Assembly (NCBI RefSeq): GCF_025961225.1
Contig: NZ_JAOQNG010000004.1
Coordinates: forward strand, 62,001 to 126,000
Direction of reading: 5' to 3'
Source: Azospirillum canadense
GTDB taxonomy: Bacteria > Pseudomonadota > Alphaproteobacteria > Azospirillales > Azospirillaceae
Length of the DNA stretch: 64,000 nucleotides
Of the stretch, positions 51,927 to 59,550 are shown one piece after another (within the stretch, counting starts at the first letter, position 1; every line of letters starts with the position of its first letter). The position numbers were made by a program, and so were the translations under genes. The notes beneath the pieces were generated by a model, which saw nothing but the letters and a program-made list of their open reading frames with translations, did no database searches and was not told the origin of the DNA.

Positions 51927-52640
51927 TCAGAGGCCGAGATAGGTGCGTTTCAATTCGGGGTCGCGCGCGATCTCGTCGGACGGTCCCGACAGCGCGAAGA
52001 CGCCGTTTTCAAGGATGTAGGCCCGGCGGGCGACCTCCAGCGACTGGACGACGTTCTGCTCCACCAGCAGGATCGCCAGCCCGCCGTCGTTCAGTGTGCG
52101 GATCAGCCCGAACATCTCCTCCACCACCAGGGGCGAGAGGCCGAGCGAGGGTTCGTCGAGAATCAGCAGGAGCGGCTCCGCCATCATGCCGCGGCCGATG
52201 GCGAGCATCTGCTGCTCACCCCCCGACAGCGTGCCGGCCAGCTGCGCCTCGCGTTCCTTCAGGCGGGGGAAGGTGGCGAAGATGCGCTCCAGGTTCCGCG
52301 CCCGGTTCGGCTTGCCGCGGCGGTAGCTGCCCAGCTCCAGGTTCTCGCGGATCGACAGGTTGGGGAAGATCTTGCGCCCCTCCGGCACCTGGATCAGCCC
52401 CTCCTCCACGATGCGCGCGGCGGACTTGCCGTCGATGCGGTTTCCGGCGAACCAGATCTCCCCCGCCCAGGACGGCAGCACGCCCGACAGAACCTTGTTC
52501 AGCGTCGTTTTACCGACGCCGTTGGAGCCCAGGACCGTGACGATCTCGCCGTTCTGCACCGCCATGTCGACGCCGCGCAGCACCTCGGTGGCGCCGTAGC
52601 CGGTCTTCAGTCCCTGGATGCTCAGAAGCGCCTCAGCCAT
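51927..52640 (-). CDS. livF: Liv-type ABC importer ATPase, LivF-like
   Basis: ATPase of 237 residues. Walker A is LGSNGVGKTTLN (near residue 33), the signature LSGGEQQML, and Walker B LLLILDEPSLGLSP. The EGLIQVPEGRKIFPNLSIREN Q-loop region is typical of LivF. It partners LivG, LivH and LivM; the importer probably carries the substrate of the catabolic operon, since Liv-type systems take many amides and acids besides branched-chain amino acids. It overlaps livG by 8 bases. Confidence 0.92.
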   Translation of the reverse strand: MAEALLSIQGLKTGYGATEVLRGVDMAVQNGEIVTVLGSNGVGKTTLNKVLSGVLPSWAGEIWFAGNRIDGKSAARIVEEGLIQVPEGRKIFPNLSIRENLELGSYRRGKPNRARNLERIFATFPRLKEREAQLAGTLSGGEQQMLAIGRGMMAEPLLLILDEPSLGLSPLVVEEMFGLIRTLNDGGLAILLVEQNVVQSLEVARRAYILENGVFALSGPSDEIARDPELKRTYLGL

Positions 52641-53379
52641 GGGCCGCCCCCTCCGCCGCCAGACGGGCGGCGGCGCCGTGGCCGAGATAGGCCTCGATCA
52701 CGCGGGGGTCGGCGCAGACGGCGGCGGGCGGCCCTTCGGCGATCATGCGCCCCTGCGCCAGCACATAGACGCGCTCGCACAGGTTCATCACCGCCTGCAT
52801 GACGTGCTCGATCATCAGGATCGTCACCCCTTCGTCGCGGATGCCCCGGATCACCGGGATGATGTCGCGGATTTCCGACGGGTTCAGGCCGGCCAGCACC
52901 TCGTCCAGCAGCAGCAGCTTCGGTTCGGTGGCGAGCGCGCGCGCCAGCTCCAGCCGCTTGCGCCCGGCGACCGTCAGCCCGCCGGCCGGCCGGTCCAGTT
53001 CGGCGCCCAGCCCGACCCGGCGCGCCACCTCGCGCGCCCGGGCGGTGGCGTCGGCGCGCTTGGCGTGGCGCAGATAGGCGCCGACCGCGATGTTTTCGCA
53101 CACCGTCAGCCCAGCGAAGGGCTGGACGATCTGGAAGGTGCGGCCGATGCCGCGCTGGGCTCGGCGGTGCGGCTCCTCCGCCGTGATGTCGGTGCCCTCG
53201 AAGCGGATGCGCCCGTCGCTTGGCGGGACGAAGCCGGAGATCATGGAGAACAGCGTGGTCTTGCCCGCACCGTTCGGCCCGATCAGGCCGACGATCCCGC
53301 CGGGTTCCAGCGCGAGCGACGCACTGTCGACCGCCATCAGCCCGCCGAAACGCTTGGAGACGCCGTCAACGGCCAGCAT
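52633..53379 (-). CDS. livG: Liv-type ABC importer ATPase, LivG-like
   Basis: ATPase of 248 residues. Walker A is IGPNGAGKTTLFSMISGF, and GIGRTFQIVQPFAGLTV is the LivG-type Q-loop region. Walker B is LLLLDEVLAGLNP. The signature loop reads LTVAGRKRLELARAL instead of LSGGQ; this variant recurs in many LivG proteins, from memory, so it is not a defect. The start overlaps the livM end by 14 bases. Confidence 0.9.
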   Translation of the reverse strand: MLAVDGVSKRFGGLMAVDSASLALEPGGIVGLIGPNGAGKTTLFSMISGFVPPSDGRIRFEGTDITAEEPHRRAQRGIGRTFQIVQPFAGLTVCENIAVGAYLRHAKRADATARAREVARRVGLGAELDRPAGGLTVAGRKRLELARALATEPKLLLLDEVLAGLNPSEIRDIIPVIRGIRDEGVTILMIEHVMQAVMNLCERVYVLAQGRMIAEGPPAAVCADPRVIEAYLGHGAAARLAAEGAAHG

Positions 53380-54364
53380 GGGAAACCTCCTTGGTGCCGC
53401 GCGCCACCATCCCGCGGCCGCGGTCGCGCAGCCGTTCCAGCAGGCCCAGGATGCCGCCGCGGGCGAAGGCGACGGCCAGCACCAGCACGCCGCCGAAGAC
53501 GATCAGGTCGATGCCGGGGATGCGGCCGGCGAACTGCTTGGCGACCTCGCCCAGCCCGTGCAGGGTCAGCGCCCCGACCACCGGGCCGAAGACGGTGCCG
53601 ACGCCGCCGATGATCGGGGCCAGCAGAAGCTCCACCGAAATCCAGCTGCCGTAGGCGATGTTGGCGTCGATGTAGAGGAAATACTGGGCGTAGAGGCAGC
53701 CGGACAGCGCCGTCACCGCGCCCGACAGGGCGATGGCGCGCAGCTTCACCGCCAGGGAATCGACGCCCAGCGCCTTGGCCGCGTCCTCGTTCTCGCGCAC
53801 CGCCACCAGCTGCGCCCCGAAGCGGGAGCGCTGGATCCAGCGCGTCAGCAGCAGCACCGCGGCGACCAGCGCCAGGACCAGCCAATAGAAGACGGCGCGG
53901 TCGGCGAATTGCAGGTTGGCAGGGCTGACGTCCAGCTTGATCAGCAGGCCGGCGGCCCCGCCGGTGAAGGAGGCGGCGTTGGCGAGGATGCGGAACACCT
54001 CCGCAAAGGCTAGCGTGACCAGCGCGAAGTAGGAGCCGCGCAGGCCCGACCGGAAGCTGAGATAGCCGATCGACCAGCCGACCACAGCACCGGCCCCCGT
54101 CGCCAGAACCAGCCCGGCCCAGGCGTTGACGCCATAGCGCAGTTGCAGGATCGCCGTCACATAGGCGCCGGTGCCGAAGAAAGCGGCGTGGCCGAAGCTG
54201 AACTGGCCGCCGAAGCCGCCCAGGATGTTCCAGCCCTGCGCGCCCAGCGCCACGATCAGCATGAAGACCAGGAAGTTCAGCACCGGGCTGGACGTCACCA
54301 CCAGCGGCAGCAGGGCCGCCAGGATGGTCAGGACGGCGATCGGGATCAGGTCGCGCGCGGTCAT
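53366..54364 (-). CDS. livM: Liv-type ABC importer permease, LivM-like
   Basis: Permease of 332 residues with about nine hydrophobic segments. LivM family motifs are GWNILGGFGGQFSFGHAAFFGTGAY in part (GGQFSFGHAAFFG) and the ATPase-docking loop RFGAQLVAVRENEDAAKALG. The basic C-terminal tail is RLRDRGRGMVARGTKE. The ATG overlaps livH by 4 bases. Confidence 0.9.
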   Translation of the reverse strand: MTARDLIPIAVLTILAALLPLVVTSSPVLNFLVFMLIVALGAQGWNILGGFGGQFSFGHAAFFGTGAYVTAILQLRYGVNAWAGLVLATGAGAVVGWSIGYLSFRSGLRGSYFALVTLAFAEVFRILANAASFTGGAAGLLIKLDVSPANLQFADRAVFYWLVLALVAAVLLLTRWIQRSRFGAQLVAVRENEDAAKALGVDSLAVKLRAIALSGAVTALSGCLYAQYFLYIDANIAYGSWISVELLLAPIIGGVGTVFGPVVGALTLHGLGEVAKQFAGRIPGIDLIVFGGVLVLAVAFARGGILGLLERLRDRGRGMVARGTKEVSHAGR

Positions 54365-55233
54365 GCCTTGGCTCCGAACAGGCCGGTCGGCCGCACCAGC
54401 AGCACGGCGATGAAGATCAGGAAGATGCCGATCTGGCCCAGGCTGTCGCCCAGGAAAAGGCCGCACAGGCTCTCCACCACGCCGATGAACAGGCCGCCCA
54501 GCAGCGCGCCGGGCAGCGAGCCCATGCCGCCCAGCACCACCACCGTGAAGGCGACCAGCACGAAGGCGCCGCCGATGCGCGGGTTGACGTAGAAGGTCGG
54601 CATCAGCAAGCCCGCCGCCACGGCGAGGCAGGCGCAGCCCATGCCGAAGGTCACGGCATAGACGTGCGGCACATCGATGCCGACCAGGTTGGCGCCCAGC
54701 TTCTCCTTGGCGACCGCGCGGATCGCCTTGCCGGTGTCGGTGCGGTTCAGCACCAGCCACAGCAGCCCGGTGACCACCACCGCCACACCCAGCCCGATCA
54801 CCCGCGGGTAGGACAGTAGCAGCGGCCCCAGCGCCACCACCTGGAAGGAATAGTCGGTGTCGAGCGTGCGTGTGTCGGACTGGAACAGCGCCAGCAGCAC
54901 ATTTTCCAGCACGATGGACAGGCCCAGCGTGACCAGCAGGATGTTGCCGTCGTCGCCGTGGCTGGCCGGCCCGATGACGAAGCGCTGCAAGCCGTAGCCC
55001 AGCGCGAACATCAGCGGCACCAGCGGCAGGATGACCAGATAGGGGTCCATCCCCAGCCAGGCCCAGGCGATCCACACCCCGAACATCGCGCAGGTCAGCA
55101 GCGCGCCGTGGGCGAAGTTGATGATGTGGAGCACGCCGTAGATCAGCGTCAGGCCGAGCGCGATCAGCGCGTAGACCGCACCGGTCATCAGCCCGTTCAA
55201 CGCCGCTTCCAGGATGATCTGAGGTGAATACAT
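54361..55233 (-). CDS. livH: Liv-type ABC importer permease, LivH-like
   Basis: Permease of 290 residues with about eight hydrophobic segments. LivH motifs are LNGLMTGAVYALIALGLTLI, LHIINFAHGALLTC and the coupling loop TDTGKAIRAVAKEKLGANLV; then VLGGMGSLPGALLGGLFIGV. It follows the binding protein gene by 91 bases, a gap containing a stable hairpin. Confidence 0.92.
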   Translation of the reverse strand: MYSPQIILEAALNGLMTGAVYALIALGLTLIYGVLHIINFAHGALLTCAMFGVWIAWAWLGMDPYLVILPLVPLMFALGYGLQRFVIGPASHGDDGNILLVTLGLSIVLENVLLALFQSDTRTLDTDYSFQVVALGPLLLSYPRVIGLGVAVVVTGLLWLVLNRTDTGKAIRAVAKEKLGANLVGIDVPHVYAVTFGMGCACLAVAAGLLMPTFYVNPRIGGAFVLVAFTVVVLGGMGSLPGALLGGLFIGVVESLCGLFLGDSLGQIGIFLIFIAVLLVRPTGLFGAKA

Positions 55234-55264
55234 GGCAGCCCGCGCCTGATGGGAATGGCCCCCG

Positions 55265-55286
55265 CACCCGTCCGGCGGGACGGGTG
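55265..55286 (-). terminator. hairpin after the binding-protein gene
   Basis: Perfect 9-base arms cacccgtcc/ggacgggtg with a 4-base loop, between the periplasmic binding protein gene and livH. No T-run follows. In importer operons such hairpins protect or partly terminate the message, so that more binding protein than permease is made. Confidence 0.6.
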
Positions 55287-55324
55287 GAGGGAGACTTGCG
55301 GAGGTGCGACGGCGGAAGGGCGGA

Positions 55325-56572
55325 TCACGCCGCCGGGAAGTTGGCCTTCGCCTCGGCGAACGCGTCGGGGAAGATCACCTTGATGTCCTCCCCTTGGATC
55401 TGGGTGTTGATCGGGGTGGCGCCCTCGTTCTGGCCGTTCACGAACTTCGTCGGACCATAGGGCATGATGTGGCCGGCAAAGGTGGAGGCGTTCAGCGCCT
55501 CGATGATCTTCTTGCGGTCGGTGGAGCCGGCGCGCTCGATGGCGTCGGCCAGCAGCAGCAGGTTCGAATAGTTCAGCGAGACGTTGTAGGCGAAGGACTT
55601 GCCCTGCCCTTCCACCGCCTTGCGCAGGGCCAGCGCCTTCGGGTTCTTCGGGTCGTGCCAGTGGTTGCAGTCGATGACGTTCTGGGCCGCCTGCGGGAAT
55701 TCCTTCACGAAGCGCCCGTTCGACGCCGCCCCGCCCAGGATCGCGTAGACGCCCTTCGGCTTGATGCGCTGCTGCTGCATGGTGCGGGCAAGCAGCACGA
55801 ACTCGCCGTAGTAGTTGGACGGGATGACCAGGTCCGGATTCAGCGAGCGGATGCGCAGCGCCACGTTGGACATGTCGCGCGCCGGCGTCGGGTGGGCAAT
55901 GGTCTCCAGGATCTCGAAGCCGCGCTTGGGCAGTTCGGCCTGCAGCAGCTTGGCGAGGCCGGAGCCGAACAGGCCGTCCTCGTGCACCAGCACGACGGTC
56001 TTGGCCGGCTTGCCCGCCCGGTCGTTGATCGCGGTCAGGTTGTCGAGCGCCACCTGCGTGACCTTGCCGAAGCCGGGGCTGAAGCGGAAGGTGTTGGCGA
56101 GGCCGCGCGTCATGATCTGGTCCGACACGCCGACATCGACCAGATACGGCAGGTCGTAGCGCGCGGCGGCCTGGGAGGCGGCGAGGCAGATCGGGCTGGC
56201 GAAGCCGCCGACGATGGCCGACACGCCCTCGGCCTGCATGCGCTCCACTTCCTGCGTGCCGGCTTCGGGAGTAGAGCGGGCGTCGCCGAACAGCATCTCG
56301 ATCTTGGCGCCGCCCAGGGACTTGATGCCGCCCGCGGCGTTGATCTCGTTGATCGCCATTTCGGCGCCCAGCCGGCCCAGGTCGCCGTCGTGGGCGAGCG
56401 CGCCGGTCACCGGCTGGAGGATGCCGATCTTCACGGCGGCCGGGGTCTGCGCCCGCAAAATCGACGGGGCGGCCACCGGCACCGCGGCAAAGGCGGCGGC
56501 CGCGGCCCCGGCCTTCAGCACCGTGCGGCGGGAAATGCCGGAGAAGGCGGAGTCCTGAACCGAACGTCCCAT
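55325..56572 (-). CDS. Liv-type periplasmic binding protein, Tat-exported
   Basis: Type 1 periplasmic binding protein (LivK/AmiC fold) of 415 residues. The Tat signal is GISRRTVLKAGAAAAAFAAV (arginines near residue 15). The mature body starts VKIGILQPVTGALAHDGDLG, with INEINAAGGIKSLGGAKIEM and the ligand-site region EGVSAIVGGFASPICLAASQ. Tat export is common for these alphaproteobacterial binding proteins. The ATG at 56572 has GAGGAG 9 bases upstream; a TTG three codons earlier is possible. It starts 5 bases after gntR. The ligand should be the operon's substrate. Confidence 0.88.
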   Translation of the reverse strand: MGRSVQDSAFSGISRRTVLKAGAAAAAFAAVPVAAPSILRAQTPAAVKIGILQPVTGALAHDGDLGRLGAEMAINEINAAGGIKSLGGAKIEMLFGDARSTPEAGTQEVERMQAEGVSAIVGGFASPICLAASQAAARYDLPYLVDVGVSDQIMTRGLANTFRFSPGFGKVTQVALDNLTAINDRAGKPAKTVVLVHEDGLFGSGLAKLLQAELPKRGFEILETIAHPTPARDMSNVALRIRSLNPDLVIPSNYYGEFVLLARTMQQQRIKPKGVYAILGGAASNGRFVKEFPQAAQNVIDCNHWHDPKNPKALALRKAVEGQGKSFAYNVSLNYSNLLLLADAIERAGSTDRKKIIEALNASTFAGHIMPYGPTKFVNGQNEGATPINTQIQGEDIKVIFPDAFAEAKANFPAA

Positions 56573-56577
56573 AACGC

Positions 56578-57432
56578 TCAACTCCTCTGTTTGATGGCCC
56601 GCGGGGTGCGGGTGGGCTTTTCGCCCGGTTTGTTTTTCTCGGTCTTGGCCTTAGTGGCGGCGCGCGGCCAGCCCTGCGCCGGGCTCCAGCGCCGTTCGCC
56701 GTCGTCGCCGATGCGCACCAGATCCATGTGGAAGCTGTAGCGGTCGGGCCGGTACAGGGCGTGCAGATGCTCCACCCCGCGCCCCGATGGCTCGTACACG
56801 ATGCGGGTCAGCGTCAGCAGCGGGGAGCCGATCTCCAGGTCCAGCGCCGCCGCCGCCTCCGGCCCGGCCAGCGTGGCGTTGATCGCCTGGGTGGCGCGCT
56901 CGGTCGTCACGCCCGACCGTTCGATCAACTCCAGCAGGGGGCGCGCCGCCAGTTCCGCCTCCGAATAGGTCAGGCCGAGCCATTCCGGCACATGGGTGGT
57001 CAGGTAGGAGAAGGGCTCCCCGTCGATCAGGCGGACGCGCACCGACCGCTGGACCCGTTCGCCCGGCTTCAGCCCCAGGCTTTCGCCGATCGCTTCCGGT
57101 GGCGCGACGTAGCCGAAGGACAGCAGCTTCACGTCGGTGCTGCGCCCCATATCGATCAGGTGCGACAGCACGTTGGACAGGTCGGCGACGATGGGGCGGA
57201 CGCTGCGGCTGTCGTGGACGAAGGTGCCGGAGCCGGGCTTGCGCTGCACCAGCCCTTCCTTTTCCAGCAGGTCGAGCGCCCGGCGCACGGTCACCCGCGA
57301 CACCGCGTGTTCCGCCGCCAGCGCCGGCTCCCCCGGCAGGCGCCCGCCCGGCGGCAGGTCGCCGGCGACGATGCGGTCGCGCAGCAGCAGATAGATCCTG
57401 CGTGCCTTCAGGGGTTCCACCGACGACTTCAC
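56578..57432 (-). CDS. GntR/HutC-family regulator, first gene of the operon
   Basis: Regulator of 284 residues. A winged helix (residues 8-72: RRIYLLLRDRIVAGDLPPGG, then VSRVTVRRALDLLEKEGLV and GSGTFV) is followed by a UTRA effector domain (about 95-235). The basic C-terminal tail (KAKTEKNKPGEKPTRTPRAI) is longer than usual. The start is GTG behind GGGGAGG. As the first gene of its own operon it is probably autoregulated through the palindrome at 57491-57510. UTRA domains bind small metabolites, likely the pathway substrate or an intermediate. Confidence 0.88.
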   Translation of the reverse strand: MKSSVEPLKARRIYLLLRDRIVAGDLPPGGRLPGEPALAAEHAVSRVTVRRALDLLEKEGLVQRKPGSGTFVHDSRSVRPIVADLSNVLSHLIDMGRSTDVKLLSFGYVAPPEAIGESLGLKPGERVQRSVRVRLIDGEPFSYLTTHVPEWLGLTYSEAELAARPLLELIERSGVTTERATQAINATLAGPEAAAALDLEIGSPLLTLTRIVYEPSGRGVEHLHALYRPDRYSFHMDLVRIGDDGERRWSPAQGWPRAATKAKTEKNKPGEKPTRTPRAIKQRS

Positions 57433-57490
57433 AGTGCCCCGCCTCCCCTCTCGCCGGAAACCGGTGTCTGCATCTCGATCAGACAGGAAC

Positions 57491-57510
57491 CTGTATGATC
57501 GATAATACAG
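57491..57510. promoter_or_regulatory. GntR-type operator palindrome
   Basis: CTGTATGATCGATAATACAG is symmetric at 18 of 20 positions (arms ctgtat/atacag, core atcgat). It lies about 60 bases before the GntR start codon, a likely autoregulation site controlling the 14-gene operon. Confidence 0.65.
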
Positions 57511-57578
57511 CTTTGGTCAACAGTGATGTTTGGAGTGCGAACGATCAGGACCCGCGCAAAACGTGCAAAGGCCGGCCC

Positions 57579-57603
57579 CGTTATCACCGGGCACCATATA
57601 ACG
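57579..57603 (+). promoter_or_regulatory. candidate ModE-type molybdate box
   Basis: CGTTAT and ATAACG half-sites are separated by 13 bases. The E. coli modA operator has the same half-sites 12 bases apart. The site is 145 bases before mosB, the molybdenum storage gene, so molybdate-dependent control is plausible. One base of extra spacing is the weak point. Confidence 0.4.
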
Positions 57604-57748
57604 CATTGAAAAAACGTCGATATTTGTTGTTTTCCTGTTGACGTGCCGGGGACGTAAAGCCAACCTGCCGTCGGGCAGGACGTTTACCGGCGGCTTGCGG
57701 GCTTGCCGGCCCGTGTTGATGCGCACCAAACAACGAAGGGGACCCTTC

Positions 57749-58561
57749 ATGACCAACACGACGCCGGAGCTTGAGGCGCTCCTCATGCAGCGATCGCTGA
57801 CCGACGCGCAGCTGCTGGCGGCGGCGGACGCGGCGGCGGACTTCCGGATCCTGCCGGACGCGACGGTGCTCAAGATCGGCGGACAGAGCGTCATCGACCG
57901 CGGCCGCGCCGCCGTCTACCCGCTGGTGGACGAGATCGTCTCCGCCCGCAAGGCCCACAAGCTGCTGATCGGCACCGGCGCCGGCACCCGCGCGCGCCAC
58001 ATCTACTCCATCGCGGCCGGTCTCAACCTGCCCGCGGGCCTGCTGGCACAGCTCGGCGCCTCGGTGGCCGACCAGAACGCCGCGATGCTGGGGCAGCTGC
58101 TGGCCAAGCACGGCATCTCCACGGTCGGCAGCGCCGGCCTTTCGGCGGTGCCGCTCTACCTCGCCGAGGTGAACGGGGTCGTCTTCAGCGGCATGCCACC
58201 CTACAAGCTGTGGGTCCGCCCGGCCGCCGAGGGCGTCATCCCGCCCTACCGCACCGACGCCGGCTGCTTCCTCGTCGCCGAGCAGTTCGGCTGCAAGGCG
58301 ATGATCTACGTGAAGGACGAGGACGGCCTTTACACCGCCAACCCGAAGACCTCGAAGGACGCCACCTTCATCCCGAAGATCTCGGTCGACGAGATGAAGG
58401 CCAAGGGGCTGCACGATTCGATCCTGGAGTTCCCGGTGCTCGACCTGCTGAAGGACGCGCGGCACGTCCGCCAGGTGCAGATCGTGAACGGCCTGAAGCC
58501 CGGCAACCTGACCCGCGCGCTCGCCGGCGAGCATGTCGGCACCATCATCACCGCGAGCTGA
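57749..58561 (+). CDS. mosB: molybdenum storage protein, beta subunit
   Basis: Subunit of 270 residues, the same length as I recall for Azotobacter MosB and near-identical over long stretches (ELEALLMQRSLTDAQLL, ATVLKIGGQSVIDRGRAAVY, MPPYKLWVRPAAEGVIPPYR, ending GEHVGTIITAS). The fold is the UMP kinase/amino-acid kinase type, with KIGGQS as the nucleotide-binding loop. MosA and MosB form an (alpha-beta)3 cage that stores polyoxomolybdate or tungstate using ATP. The ATG has AAGGGG; mosA follows after 12 bases. It is divergent from the gntR operon. No other Mo transport or nitrogenase genes lie in the window. Confidence 0.95.
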   Translation: MTNTTPELEALLMQRSLTDAQLLAAADAAADFRILPDATVLKIGGQSVIDRGRAAVYPLVDEIVSARKAHKLLIGTGAGTRARHIYSIAAGLNLPAGLLAQLGASVADQNAAMLGQLLAKHGISTVGSAGLSAVPLYLAEVNGVVFSGMPPYKLWVRPAAEGVIPPYRTDAGCFLVAEQFGCKAMIYVKDEDGLYTANPKTSKDATFIPKISVDEMKAKGLHDSILEFPVLDLLKDARHVRQVQIVNGLKPGNLTRALAGEHVGTIITAS

Positions 58562-58573
58562 AGGACCGCCACC

Positions 58574-59422
58574 ATGTCCGATAACGCCATGTCCGATACC
58601 GCCAACAGCATCAAGCACGTGGCCTCGCCGCTCGCGCGCCAGACCCTTCTCGACAGCGACCTCACCCGCCCCGTCGCGGGCGTGCGCCCGATCCGCCTGC
58701 TGCCCTGGCTGCAGGTCGTGAAGATCGGCGGCCGCTCCATCATGGACCGCGGCGCCGACGCGATCCTGCCGATCGTGGACGAGATCCGCTCGCTTCTGCC
58801 CGAGCACCGTCTGCTCATCCTGACCGGCGCCGGCATCCGCGCCCGCCACCTCTACGGCGTCGGCCTCGACCTCGGCCTGCCGGTCGGCTCACTCGCCCCG
58901 CTCGCCGCGACTGAGGCCGGGCAGAACGGGCACATCCTGGGGGCGCTGCTGGCGCCCGACGGCGTTTCCTACGTCGAGCACGAGACCATCGCGAGCCAGC
59001 TCGCCATCCACCTGTCCGCGGCCCGCGCGGTGGTGGGAAGCGCCTTCCCGCCATACCACCACCACGAGTTCCCAGGCGCGCGCATCCCGACGCACCGGGC
59101 CGACACCGGCGCCTTCCTGCTCGCCGACGCGCTGGGCGCCGCCGGCCTGACCATCGTGGAGGACGTGGACGGGGTGTACAGCACCGACCCCAACGGCCCG
59201 GACGCGGACAAGGCCGAGCTGCTTCGCGAGACGAATGCCGCCGACCTCGCGGCGCTGGAGGGCACGCTGCCGGTGGACCGCGCTCTCCTGGAGGTCATGG
59301 GCAACGCGCGGCACCTGGAGCGGGTGCAGCTCGTGAACGGGCTCGTGCCGGGCCGGCTCACCGCCGCGCTGCGCGGCGAACATGTCGGCACGATCATCCG
59401 CACCGGCGCGCGCACGAACTGA
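58574..59422 (+). CDS. mosA: molybdenum storage protein, alpha subunit
   Basis: Partner subunit of 282 residues with the same kinase fold and clear MosA sequence (NSIKHVASPLARQTLLDSDL, LPWLQVVKIGGRSIMDRGAD, GSAFPPYHHHEFPGARIPTH, ending GEHVGTIIRTGARTN). The histidine-rich YHHHEF segment is part of the Mo cluster binding region in Azotobacter. It starts behind AAGGAC; a second ATG five codons later (58589) gives a start closer to the Azotobacter protein. With MosB it provides Mo for molybdoenzymes, such as the aldehyde dehydrogenase at 37.8-41.7 kb. Confidence 0.95.
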   Translation: MSDNAMSDTANSIKHVASPLARQTLLDSDLTRPVAGVRPIRLLPWLQVVKIGGRSIMDRGADAILPIVDEIRSLLPEHRLLILTGAGIRARHLYGVGLDLGLPVGSLAPLAATEAGQNGHILGALLAPDGVSYVEHETIASQLAIHLSAARAVVGSAFPPYHHHEFPGARIPTHRADTGAFLLADALGAAGLTIVEDVDGVYSTDPNGPDADKAELLRETNAADLAALEGTLPVDRALLEVMGNARHLERVQLVNGLVPGRLTAALRGEHVGTIIRTGARTN

Positions 59423-59467
59423 GCCGAGATGGTCCCCGTTTCCCGGACGGTCCGATAAGCTCGGCTC
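59421..59467 (+). terminator. possible hairpin after mosA
   Basis: Arms gagccgag and ctcggctc, 8 perfect pairs with a 31-base loop, begin at the mosA stop. The loop is long and there is no T-run, so this is a weak terminator candidate. Confidence 0.35.
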
Positions 59468-59550
59468 GCCCGGGATGAGGGACCGACCCATATGTTCATT
59501 GAGGATCAGGCCGCCGCATTTCGGAAGCCGCTGGGAGGAGACATCCGACC

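Larger units (their letters stand above)
57433..57748. other. 316-base divergent gap, gntR operon / mosBA
   Basis: No gene is visible. From left to right it holds the GntR-type palindrome (57491-57510), the candidate Mo-box (57579-57603), and an AT-richer patch with runs of A and T (about 57606-57640). After that come GC-rich hairpins in what would be the mosB leader (cctgcc/ggcagg at 57664-57679), then the mosB ribosome site AAGGGG. Two divergent promoters with separate control are the natural reading. Confidence 0.55.

Noticed and set aside
52900..53010. Defective LivG because the LSGGQ signature is absent
   Set aside because: The loop reads LTVAGRKR, a variant I recall in many LivG proteins, and Walker A and B are intact.
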